Source: Marivivens donghaensis
GTDB lineage: Bacteria; Pseudomonadota; Alphaproteobacteria; Rhodobacterales; Rhodobacteraceae
Reading direction: 5' to 3'
Length of the DNA stretch: 64,000 nucleotides
Assembly (NCBI RefSeq): GCF_030410045.1
Contig: NZ_JAUFRA010000007.1
Location: 1 to 64,000 of the forward strand
The position numbers were made by a program, and so were the translations under genes. Under the pieces are notes generated by a model. That model searched no databases, was not told where the DNA came from, and was given only the letters and a program-made list of their open reading frames with translations. Each line of letters begins with the position of its first letter. Position 1 is the stretch's first letter. Below are positions 43,625 to 51,632 of the stretch, piece by piece.

Positions 43625-44706
43625 CACAACATCCTATTCCGTACGTTTTTATGCGTGGTGGTACATCTCGTGGTCCGTATTTTAGCCGCGCAGATCTTCC
43701 AGAAGATCTCGATCATTTGGCCGAGGTATTGTTGGCTGTGATCGGGTCTGGACACAAACTTAATATCGACGGCATTGGTGGCGGAGCCGCAGTCACAACC
43801 AAGGTCGCGATGTTGAGCCGGTCGACTGACAGCTGGGCTGATGTGGACTACTTTTTTGCACAGGTTTCGGTCGAAGATCGTCTCGTTGATTTCAAGCCAA
43901 CTTGTGGGAATATCCTTTCCGGCGTTGGTCCAGCTGCTCTCGAAATGGGGTTGGTAGAACCCTTGGGGGATGTCACTGAAATCAAGATCAACGCGGTGAA
44001 TACAGGAGCACAGGTTGTTGCAAAGGTCCAAACGCCCGGCGGAAAATTGGACTATACCGGGCAGGCAGAAATTGCGGGAGTTCCAGGGACGTCTGCGCCT
44101 GTTGCTCTCAATTTTATGGGCGTCGTCGGGTCGTCGACTGGGGCGTTTTTGCCGACCGGAAATCTAACTGATGTTATTGGCGGGATCGAGGTCACGTGCA
44201 TGGACGTCGCCATGCCATTGGTTATAGCTCGTGCATCTGATTTTGGACTTACGGGATATGAGTCCGCTGAAGAACTGGACGCCAATCGCGACTTCTTTGC
44301 GCGAATGGAGGCGATCCGGATCGAAGCGGGCGCGGCCATGGGTATGGGGGATGTTTCGAAATCCGTCACACCCAAATTCGGATTGCTAGCGCCGGCTAAG
44401 AACGGCGGGACGATCGCGACACGATACTTTATGCCGTGGAATACGCACCCGACAATGGCGGTAACAGGGGCGCAGTGCCTTGCGTCTTGTGCTCTAACCC
44501 CTGGGACTGTTTCTGATGGATTGCTGGATCGACCATCAACGGGACCAGCCGAAGTCATCCTAGAACACGCCTCTGGTAACATCGATGTGCTGGTCGATTT
44601 TTCTAATGAAGACGGTTTCAACCTCAAATCAGCAGGGCTGGTCCGGACCGCTCGAAAATTGGCGGATGGGCATGTCTACGTCCCAGCTGATGTATGGAAG
44701 AAATAG
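43621..44706 (+). CDS. PrpF family isomerase (aconitate isomerase or 4-oxalomesaconate tautomerase type)
   Basis: The 361-residue protein has the PrpF/GalD signature PYVFMRGGTSRGPYF, the catalytic cysteine region FKPTCGNILSGVGPAAL and the second half NTHPTMAVTGAQCLASCAL. The fold is diaminopimelate epimerase-like and shifts double bonds or isomerises aconitates. Coupled to tctA by ATGA and close to tcuAB, it may convert trans- to cis-aconitate or tautomerise an imported tricarboxylate. Confidence 0.85.
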   Translation: MTQHPIPYVFMRGGTSRGPYFSRADLPEDLDHLAEVLLAVIGSGHKLNIDGIGGGAAVTTKVAMLSRSTDSWADVDYFFAQVSVEDRLVDFKPTCGNILSGVGPAALEMGLVEPLGDVTEIKINAVNTGAQVVAKVQTPGGKLDYTGQAEIAGVPGTSAPVALNFMGVVGSSTGAFLPTGNLTDVIGGIEVTCMDVAMPLVIARASDFGLTGYESAEELDANRDFFARMEAIRIEAGAAMGMGDVSKSVTPKFGLLAPAKNGGTIATRYFMPWNTHPTMAVTGAQCLASCALTPGTVSDGLLDRPSTGPAEVILEHASGNIDVLVDFSNEDGFNLKSAGLVRTARKLADGHVYVPADVWKK

Positions 44707-44715
44707 GAGGCACAG

Positions 44716-45531
44716 ATGCCAGTTCTGAATATTTTGGTGGCCTTTAATGGTTCGGCCTCTTCTGTTTCTGCTCTTAAATATGCGGCGATGCTCGCAGATA
44801 AGGACGAAGCATATGTGACCGCTATTTTGGCTCATACGACACACGATGTCATAGATCGCAAGCATCGTTGGATACCAGCGCAAGCTGCAGCACTGATCGC
44901 CAATGCTAACGATGAAGTCATCAATAAAATTGAGGCAAAATTTATCGAGTTGTCGACCGAACTCGATATGGGAGACCGTCTGACATTCCGTCGGACCTCG
45001 GGACGCGTTGATGATCTATTAGCGCGCACTGCAAGATCATTCGACCTTTTGATCGTCGGTCAGCACTTAGACAATGACGATGAACACATCACCCTGCATC
45101 CCGATCGCATAGCTCTTATTAGCGGTCGACCTGTCATCGTTGTTCCAGCTGACTTCAGCCTGTCTGGTACCCACAGCCATGTGGCGGTTGCTTGGGATGG
45201 TGGGCGTGCGGCTGCAAGAGTCGTGTCCGATAGCCTGAGAATTCTCGAGGATGAAGGGAAGGTCAGCCTCTTGACCGTGCGAGGGACGGATAATCCACCC
45301 GTTGACGATTTGCTTCAACATCTCAGCCGTCACGGTACGGATGCTATCCATCACGACTTGCCTCGTGTCACATCGATTGGGGATGCGTTGGTCAATTTCT
45401 GCAAACGCCAAGACGCAACGCTTCTTGTTATGGGAGCCTACGAACATTCCAAGTTCCGCGAAGACTTCATTGGCGGCGTGACGGCGACTGTTCTGCGGGA
45501 CACAAAGATACCTGTGTTGCTTTCTCACTAA
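44716..45531 (+). CDS. Universal stress protein, two UspA domains
   Basis: The 271-residue protein contains two tandem UspA folds. The second keeps the nucleotide-binding pattern (LLVMGAYEHSKFREDFIGGVTATVL), whereas the first is degenerate (DLLIVGQHLDNDDE). It follows the isomerase by nine bases with AGGAGG in front, so it belongs to the tct operon. USPs are often coupled to solute transporters; its effect here is unknown. Confidence 0.88.
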   Translation: MPVLNILVAFNGSASSVSALKYAAMLADKDEAYVTAILAHTTHDVIDRKHRWIPAQAAALIANANDEVINKIEAKFIELSTELDMGDRLTFRRTSGRVDDLLARTARSFDLLIVGQHLDNDDEHITLHPDRIALISGRPVIVVPADFSLSGTHSHVAVAWDGGRAAARVVSDSLRILEDEGKVSLLTVRGTDNPPVDDLLQHLSRHGTDAIHHDLPRVTSIGDALVNFCKRQDATLLVMGAYEHSKFREDFIGGVTATVLRDTKIPVLLSH

Positions 45532-45605
45532 AGCGACTTAGCTTCGGCGCATTCGGACTGACGCGGTCAAACCTTTTGGCTGCGGGCATGTTAGGGGGAC
45601 ACACT

Positions 45606-46580
45606 ATGAAAATTCATATCCTAGATGACTGGTTTAACACGCTCAGTGGTTTGCCATGCTTTGAAAAGCTCGATCAGCACGATGTTACTGTCTGGACAGA
45701 TCATGTTGCGGATATTGATCAGCTCGTTGACCGTTTGAGTGACGCAGACGGTGTTGTCCTCTTCCGCGAAAGAACGAAAGTGACGCGTGATCTTGTTGCG
45801 CGACTCCCGAACCTCAGATTAATCAGCCAACGTGGCGTCTATCCCCACATCGATGTGCAAGCCTGTACCGATCACGGCATTCTCGTTTGTTCTAAGACCA
45901 GCGGTGAGGCGCCTGCGCATGCCGCTGCCGAATTGACCTTTGCGCTGATTTTGTCTGCAATGCGCCAACTGCCACAGCAGATGGCTTCGGCAAAAGCGGG
46001 GACTTGGCAGGTCGGCGTGGGAAAAACTCTACATGGCAGCACGCTAGGCCTTTATGGATATGGACGCATTGCCAAGGCCGTTGCGGGTTATGCCAAGGCG
46101 TTTGGACTTAATGTCATCTGGTGGGGGTCTGAAGAAGGTCGTCGTCGGGCTATTGCAGATGGCAATACCGTCCCTTCGTCGCGGGAAGAGTTCTTTGGCT
46201 CATGCGATATTGTGTCAGTACACGTGCGGATGCTGCCTCAGACTAAGGGGCTGATCACCGCGACTGACTTGGCATCGATGCGAGAAGGTTCGGTATTCGT
46301 TAACACCTCCCGAGCAGGATTGATCGAGGCGGGCGCGCTTTTGGAAGGCCTCAATCGGGGCAGACCCGAATATGCGGCTATTGATGTCTTTGACGTTGAA
46401 CCTCTGCTCGATCCCACGGATCCACTGCTAAGTCATCCAAATCTAATCGCAACGCCTCATATTGGTTTCGTGACCGAAGATGAGTTTGATTTTCAATTCT
46501 CAGATATCTTTGATCAAGTGAACGCCTTTGCGAATGGTTCACCCATTCATATGATCAATCCCGAAGCTTGGAACGTTTGA
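45606..46580 (+). CDS. D-isomer 2-hydroxyacid dehydrogenase family protein
   Basis: The 324-residue protein has the family NAD site (LGLYGYGRIAKAVAGYAKAFG), the VHVRMLPQTKGLI segment, the catalytic Arg region (VNTSRAGLIEAGAL), Glu in FDVEPL and His in ATPHIGFVT. It resembles phosphoglycerate dehydrogenase-like enzymes, but the substrate is unknown. ATG 45606 has GGGGG upstream. Its end overlaps the convergent AbrB-family gene by 26 bases. Confidence 0.88.
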   Translation: MKIHILDDWFNTLSGLPCFEKLDQHDVTVWTDHVADIDQLVDRLSDADGVVLFRERTKVTRDLVARLPNLRLISQRGVYPHIDVQACTDHGILVCSKTSGEAPAHAAAELTFALILSAMRQLPQQMASAKAGTWQVGVGKTLHGSTLGLYGYGRIAKAVAGYAKAFGLNVIWWGSEEGRRRAIADGNTVPSSREEFFGSCDIVSVHVRMLPQTKGLITATDLASMREGSVFVNTSRAGLIEAGALLEGLNRGRPEYAAIDVFDVEPLLDPTDPLLSHPNLIATPHIGFVTEDEFDFQFSDIFDQVNAFANGSPIHMINPEAWNV

Positions 46581-47610
46581 TCAGCCCCGCAATCAAAGGC
46601 GCTCCGGTAATCACGAGAATGATCCGGACTAGATGATGGGTTACGACATAACCCAGATCAGCGCCTGCGATGATGGCCAGAACAGTCATCTCTGCTTGGC
46701 CGCCGGGAGCGAAGGCCAAAAAAGCTTCGACTTTCCCGCCCAGGCCAAAATAGAAGACGATCTGGCTAAAGAACTCGGCGAGCACGGCGAGAAGAGCAAC
46801 GTAAGCGATACCTGCTGCAACGAAGCGCCGAAGTTCCTTTAGCGTAACGCCGACAAAATGCACCCCGATGCCGACCCCAATGAAGAATTGGGCGAAAAGG
46901 ATTGCTTCGCGAGGGGGGCGGACGTGAATGAGATCGCCGAGCGACAGCGCAGCGGTCGCTATCATAGGGCCAAGGATAGACGCCCCAAACAATCCAACGC
47001 GGGTCCCAATTTTCCAACCACCAATGGCTGCAATCGCCATAAGGACGAGTTCCATCAAAGGAACGTCCGCTACTGGGGTGCCGATCGGATTATTGAGGGA
47101 AGCGTCATAAAGAGTGGTTAGGACGAAAGGTGCGATAGTGACAATAATCAGGACTCTCGTCGCGTGAATGAGCGACAGCGCGCGTGGGTCTCCACCTGCC
47201 TCTGTTCCAAAGATGACCATGTCCTGCAACCCACCTGGCATCGCCGCGTAGTACGACGTGGTAGGGTCTAGTTTCCAAATGCGTCTGAAAAACGGGACCC
47301 CAACGGCCCCAATCGCGAAAATGAACACAGGTATCATAGCGATAGAGACCAGCATCGTCGGGAGCTGATGGAACAGTGCAGGTGTAATACTTGCGCCAAC
47401 CGCGACGCCCAGAATAGTGCGCGCACCAACCGAAATGTCACCAAACCCTTTGAGAGGAAGGCCTGTGAGGGCCGCCAATAGGCAGGCAAACATGGGGCCG
47501 AACAGGAATGGCAGGGGCAGGTCGAGGGCCAAGAAAACGCCGACACCTATCAGAGCCAAGGCAAAGGTGACTGCTCTCATGGAGCCATTTGAAAGTTGGG
47601 GCTTTGCCAT
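46555..47610 (-). CDS. AbrB family membrane protein (PF05145, putative transporter)
   Basis: The 351-residue protein consists of a tandem duplication of a five-helix unit: LPFLFGPMFACLLAALTGLPLKG and SILGPMIATAALSLGDLIHVRPP are the matching segments, and AMPGGLQDMVIFG matches FAPGGQAEMTVLA. Despite frequent annotation as ammonia monooxygenase, the family is a membrane transporter-like group of unknown substrate. Starts at 47625 and 47610 are both possible. It is divergent from the GntR gene. Confidence 0.85.
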   Translation of the reverse strand: MAKPQLSNGSMRAVTFALALIGVGVFLALDLPLPFLFGPMFACLLAALTGLPLKGFGDISVGARTILGVAVGASITPALFHQLPTMLVSIAMIPVFIFAIGAVGVPFFRRIWKLDPTTSYYAAMPGGLQDMVIFGTEAGGDPRALSLIHATRVLIIVTIAPFVLTTLYDASLNNPIGTPVADVPLMELVLMAIAAIGGWKIGTRVGLFGASILGPMIATAALSLGDLIHVRPPREAILFAQFFIGVGIGVHFVGVTLKELRRFVAAGIAYVALLAVLAEFFSQIVFYFGLGGKVEAFLAFAPGGQAEMTVLAIIAGADLGYVVTHHLVRIILVITGAPLIAGLIKRSKLRD

Positions 47611-47646
47611 TGGATTATCTAACATTTGACTTGCTTTGAATCCGAA

Positions 47647-47666
47647 TGTATACACTTGGATACAAT
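47647..47666. promoter_or_regulatory. Putative GntR operator between the AbrB-family gene and the GntR gene
   Basis: The palindrome TGTATACA at 47647-47654 is followed after CTT by GGATACA, giving two similar half-sites about ten bases apart. It sits 29 bases before the GntR start at 47683. FCD-type GntR proteins often bind TGTATACA-like repeats. Confidence 0.55.
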
Positions 47667-47682
47667 ATGCAAGGTAGTTGTT

Positions 47683-48357
47683 ATGGCAAAGCACGACGAC
47701 AACATTTCCGCCGATGGGCCGCAGGGCAATCAGGCTTATCTTCAATTGTTGTCTGATATCCGTGAAGGACGTCTGGCGGCTGGTGATCGCTTGCGTGAAA
47801 CCGATTTGGCAGAGCGGTTTGGAATTAGCCGAACGCCGATCCGTGAAGCTATCCGGCTCCTCGAAGCAGATGGTTTAGTTTCTCATCAGCCGCGACAAGG
47901 GGCCACCATAAGGAGCCTCGACTATGCGGAGGTGATGGAGCTGTATGAAATGCGGTCAGTCTTAGAAGGGACTGCTGCGCGCCTTGCTGCCCGTTCCGCA
48001 TCGGACATTGAGATTGAAGAATTGATCGCTTTGAACGACGACCTGGCTGCGGCGGGCAATTCGCCTGAGGCGTTTAGGTTGAACCGCCAATTCCACCACG
48101 CTTTGCTTCATTCGACGAAAAACCGCTTTCTGGCGAAATCAATGGATAGCCTGCAGAAGTCTTTGATGATTTTGGGGCCGACCACTTTGACTCAGCCCGA
48201 CCGAGCAGAACGCGCGATTGAGGAACACAATGATGTTCTTACAGCAATTCGTTCGCGTGATGGCGATACCGCTGAAAAGGCGATGCGCGCTCATATCCAA
48301 GCCGCCCAAAGAGTGCGAATTCGCGCCCTGAGGCAATTGCCAGTTACGGAGGACTAA
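47683..48357 (+). CDS. GntR family regulator with FCD domain
   Basis: The 224-residue protein has the winged helix (LRETDLAERFGISRTPIREAIRLLEADGLV) and an FCD domain with metal-site residues (LNRQFHHALLHS, EEHNDVL, MRAHIQAAQRV). It lies upstream of tcuAB in the same direction and is divergent from the AbrB-family gene, so it probably regulates tricarballylate genes. In enterobacteria the TcuR regulator is LysR-type, so this is a different solution. Confidence 0.9.
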   Translation: MAKHDDNISADGPQGNQAYLQLLSDIREGRLAAGDRLRETDLAERFGISRTPIREAIRLLEADGLVSHQPRQGATIRSLDYAEVMELYEMRSVLEGTAARLAARSASDIEIEELIALNDDLAAAGNSPEAFRLNRQFHHALLHSTKNRFLAKSMDSLQKSLMILGPTTLTQPDRAERAIEEHNDVLTAIRSRDGDTAEKAMRAHIQAAQRVRIRALRQLPVTED

Positions 48358-48440
48358 CACTCTATCTGGCTGGTTCCTCCCTCCAACAAGCGATGAAACC
48401 AGAAACCGTGAATTGCGGTGCAGATAAAAGCAATACAGAG

Positions 48441-49847
48441 ATGAACAGACAGTCAACAGCGAACGATCCCAACTGGGATGTAGTCGTGGTTGGAGGAGGG
48501 AACGCCGCCCTTTGCGCAGCAATGACTGCTGCCGAAGAAGGTGCGCGCGTCCTGATCCTCGAAACCGCTCCAAAACCCTATCGAGGTGGTAATTCTCGGC
48601 ACACCCGTAACTTCCGGTGCATGCATCATGGACCACTTGGGCCATTGATCGAAAGCTACACCGAGGACGAGTATTTCAGTGACCTTATGAAAGTTACTGG
48701 TGGCAAGACACATGAGGGTCTGGCCCGTCTGGCCATACGCGCGTCCGAAGAGTGTCTGCCTTGGATGGAGGAACACGGCGTTCGGTTCCAGCCGTCATTG
48801 TCGGGAACGCTCTCGCTGGCGCGCACGAACGCGTTTTTCTTGGGCGGGGGTAAAAGTCTCGTTAATGCGTATTACCGAACCGCCGAAAAACTCGGCGTGA
48901 CTGTGATGTACGAAGCGGCGGTGACCCACATCGAATTGGATGATGATCGGGTGAGCTATCTTGACTACACGCTGGCCGATGAAACGCATCGAGTCTATCC
49001 AAAGTCTGTCGTGGTCGCTTCGGGTGGTTTTCAAGCCGACACCGACTGGCTTGCCCGTGCTTGGGGGCCAGCCGCGAAAAACTTCCTCATCCGCGGCACA
49101 CCTTTCAACAGAGGTGTCGTTCTCGCAGACCTTCTCAATCAGGGCGTTGAGCAGGTTGGAGATCCCACACAGTGCCACGCGGTTGCCATTGATGGGCGTG
49201 CTCCAAAATTTGACGGTGGCATTGTCACCCGATTGGACTGCGTGCCGTTCTCAATCGTCGTGAATAAGAACTGCGAGCGGTTCTATGACGAAGGCGAAGA
49301 TGTCTGGCCAAAGCGCTATGCGATCTGGGGTCGCTTGGTTGCGGCACAACCAGATCAGGTCGGGTACGTCATCATTGATGCAAAGTCTCTGAATCTATTC
49401 ATGCCATCTGTATTTCCGCCAATCAAAGCTGACAGCATTGAAGAGTTGGCCGAAAAGATGGGTCTTTCGCCAAGCGCACTGAAAAATACGGTTGAGGAAT
49501 TCAATAGGTCTTGTGGTGATACCTCCAATTTTCACCCGACCGAACTAGACGGTGTAAGAACCACCGGACTTAACCCCGCGAAAACCAACTGGGCACGACC
49601 AATCACAGAAGCGCCGTTCTACGGCTACAGCCTCAGAACCGGCGTCACATTCACCTATCTCGGTCTAAAAGTGGATGAAAAAGCGCAATGTTCTGTGGGG
49701 AACCGCCCAATAACCAACCTATGGGCGGCTGGCGAAACAATGGCTGGTTCAATCTTGGGGCAGGGATACTTGGCCGGTTTTGGCATGACGATCGGAACAG
49801 TCTTTGGACGCATCGCAGGCAAGGAGGCCGCTGCCCATGCAAATTGA
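48441..49847 (+). CDS. tcuA: FAD-dependent tricarballylate dehydrogenase
   Basis: The 468-residue flavoprotein has the FAD site WDVVVVGGGNAALCAAMTAAEEGA, the fumarate reductase-like layout, GGNSRHTRNFRCMHH, VVASGGFQAD, and the C-terminal FTYLGLKVDEKAQ and LWAAGETMAGSILGQGYLAGFG. TcuA oxidises tricarballylate to cis-aconitate. The reading could begin at 48393, but ATG 48441 puts the FAD motif at the usual distance. The stop lies 11 bases inside tcuB. Confidence 0.9.
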   Translation: MNRQSTANDPNWDVVVVGGGNAALCAAMTAAEEGARVLILETAPKPYRGGNSRHTRNFRCMHHGPLGPLIESYTEDEYFSDLMKVTGGKTHEGLARLAIRASEECLPWMEEHGVRFQPSLSGTLSLARTNAFFLGGGKSLVNAYYRTAEKLGVTVMYEAAVTHIELDDDRVSYLDYTLADETHRVYPKSVVVASGGFQADTDWLARAWGPAAKNFLIRGTPFNRGVVLADLLNQGVEQVGDPTQCHAVAIDGRAPKFDGGIVTRLDCVPFSIVVNKNCERFYDEGEDVWPKRYAIWGRLVAAQPDQVGYVIIDAKSLNLFMPSVFPPIKADSIEELAEKMGLSPSALKNTVEEFNRSCGDTSNFHPTELDGVRTTGLNPAKTNWARPITEAPFYGYSLRTGVTFTYLGLKVDEKAQCSVGNRPITNLWAAGETMAGSILGQGYLAGFGMTIGTVFGRIAGKEAAAHAN

Positions 49848-50898
49848 TTTTCTAAATGAAGCGCGCCGACAGGCAGAGATCTGTAACGCTTGCCGTTACT
49901 GCGAGGGATATTGTTCAGTGTTTCCAGCGCTCCACGCCGAGCGCGCCTTTTCTGATGGAAATTTGACCCAGCTTGCCAATCTTTGCCACAATTGCAGAGG
50001 CTGCTACTACGCATGTCAGTACACAGCGCCGCATGAGTTTGACCTCAACCTGCCGCAGGCGTTGGCCAATGTGCGTCAGCAAAGCTGGGAAGAGTTTGCC
50101 TATCCAAAATCCGCAGCCAAAGCCTTTCAGAAGAATGGTGCATTGATCGCCCTGATGGCGACAGTAGGGTTTGCATTCTTCTTTTGGTTAGCAAGGCAGG
50201 TGGCAACGATCGGTGGCGAAGGCTTCTACTCAATCCTGTCTCATAACATGATGGTCGCCATTTTCATGCCGGCTTTCGTATTTCCGTTGGTGAGCATAGC
50301 GATGAGTCTTCGCAGGTATTGGCGTTCTGTTGATGGTGACCCTGTAAAGTTGGCTCACCTCAAAAAAGCATTTGCCGCAGCTGCCGTAATGAAGAACCTA
50401 AAAGGCGGTCATGGTGATGGGTGTAATTTCGAGGAAACTGATCGGTTTTCCCAAGGCCGACGCCACGCGCACCAGGCAGTGATGTATGGATTTTTGCTAT
50501 GCTTCGCCGCGACGAGTTCTGCAACATTTATGCATTACCTCTTCGACATGCCCGCACCTTATCCGTTGTGGTCGTTGCCAAAACTCTTGGGCGTCGTAGG
50601 AGGAGTCATGCTTTCGCTCGGCTGCCTTCAAATGATCCGGCTCAAACTGAAGGCAGACAAGGCACTTTCTGCAAACAACGCATTCTCCGGAGAAATCGGG
50701 TTCATCGGTCTCCTGGGTTTCGTGGCATTCAGCGGACTGCTTCTCTATTTGCTCGGAAATACCGAGCTGATGCCGGTGACCCTGTTTCTTCACTTGGGCG
50801 CGGTATTGGCGTTTTTCACGCTGACACCATTCACTAAGATGGTCCACGGATTTTACCGTCTAGCTGCCCTAACACGTGATGCTCAACGGACGAAATAA
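49837..50898 (+). CDS. tcuB: TcuB, iron-sulfur and haem membrane partner of tricarballylate dehydrogenase
   Basis: The 353-residue protein starts with two ferredoxin-type cysteine clusters (CNACRYCEGYC and CHNCRGCYYACQY), then has about six helices with histidines suited to b-type haem (RHAHQAVMYG, FMHYLF, LFLHLGAV). TcuB reoxidises the TcuA flavin and passes electrons to the quinone pool. It overlaps tcuA, confirming coupling. A strong terminator follows. Confidence 0.92.
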   Translation: MQIDFLNEARRQAEICNACRYCEGYCSVFPALHAERAFSDGNLTQLANLCHNCRGCYYACQYTAPHEFDLNLPQALANVRQQSWEEFAYPKSAAKAFQKNGALIALMATVGFAFFFWLARQVATIGGEGFYSILSHNMMVAIFMPAFVFPLVSIAMSLRRYWRSVDGDPVKLAHLKKAFAAAAVMKNLKGGHGDGCNFEETDRFSQGRRHAHQAVMYGFLLCFAATSSATFMHYLFDMPAPYPLWSLPKLLGVVGGVMLSLGCLQMIRLKLKADKALSANNAFSGEIGFIGLLGFVAFSGLLLYLLGNTELMPVTLFLHLGAVLAFFTLTPFTKMVHGFYRLAALTRDAQRTK

Positions 50899-50902
50899 GC
50901 TT

Positions 50903-50937
50903 GATGAGGCAAGATCGAGCTGTGTTCTTGCCTCATC
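50903..50937 (+). terminator. Terminator after tcuB
   Basis: GATGAGGCAAGA at 50903-50914 is fully complementary to TCTTGCCTCATC at 50926-50937, followed by GTTTTC. It lies 4 bases after the stop codon. Confidence 0.88.
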
Positions 50938-51093
50938 GTTTTCTTGGTTCAGCGAATGACCGCTAACCGCCCAAAATGTAAAAGACGCATTCTGATCCAT
51001 CGCATATTTCAAGCGATTTCCAAATTAATGCCTATCGATCTGACGAGGTGATGGCATCAAATCGGTCATTTCTCATCCATAATCAACATATAG

Positions 51094-51115
51094 AAAAGGC
51101 GCCCAGTAGGCGCCT
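51094..51115 (-). terminator. Terminator after the NDUFS4-like gene
   Basis: On the minus strand AGGCGCC, a five-base loop and GGCGCCT are followed by TTTCTAT. It lies 73 bases downstream of the stop. The remaining bases of 50938-51187 hold nothing I can identify. Confidence 0.7.
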
Positions 51116-51187
51116 ACATTTTGTGCTGGAAAAGTCATCGCGAAATCTTTGCCCCGAAACCGAGACAACTTTGCCCCGTTTTACACC

Positions 51188-51499
51188 TCAGTGGGTCCAG
51201 ACGGTGCGGCGGTTGGTGGCGAAGTTGTCGCCGTAGCCGCCGGGACGCACGTTGGGTTTGCGGGTCTTGGGGTCTTGGACGACGGCGTCGATGCCATGCG
51301 CCTGAGCGTAGTCCATTGCCGCTTCTTTGGAGTCGAACTTCAGTTTGACTTGCGCTTGCGTGTCACCCGACGAGGTCCAGCCCATCAGCGGGTCAACTTC
51401 GCGTGCCGAGGCCGGAGCGTATTCCAAAACCCATTGCTTCATCTTTGCGGTGCCAGACGACATTGCAGTTTTTGCTGGGCGGTAGATTCGTGCGCGCAT
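51188..51499 (-). CDS. NDUFS4-like complex I accessory protein
   Basis: The 103-residue protein matches the ETC complex I subunit family (PF04800): ARIYRPAKTAMSSGTAKMKQWVLEY, GWTSSGDT, KFDSKEAAMDYAQAHGI and the closing RKPNVRPGGYGDNFATNRRTVWTH. It is an accessory subunit found in alphaproteobacteria and mitochondria, where it stabilises the NADH-oxidising arm. It is encoded apart from the nuo operon, as is usual. Confidence 0.93.
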   Translation of the reverse strand: MRARIYRPAKTAMSSGTAKMKQWVLEYAPASAREVDPLMGWTSSGDTQAQVKLKFDSKEAAMDYAQAHGIDAVVQDPKTRKPNVRPGGYGDNFATNRRTVWTH

Positions 51500-51632
51500 C
51501 GGTATGCCTCCAAATTCCTTGGTTCCTTATCGTGAAAAACGCAGACAGTTTCAAGCTATGTCAGCAGATGATTGCTCCCCCCTTGAAGGTGAACAAAAAG
51601 AGGACATTATAAGGGCCGACAAAGGAGCTCAG

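Noticed and set aside
51048..51236. A 62-codon frame starting MMASNRSF
   Set aside because: It runs through a terminator hairpin and into the antisense of the NDUFS4-like gene, with no ribosome site.
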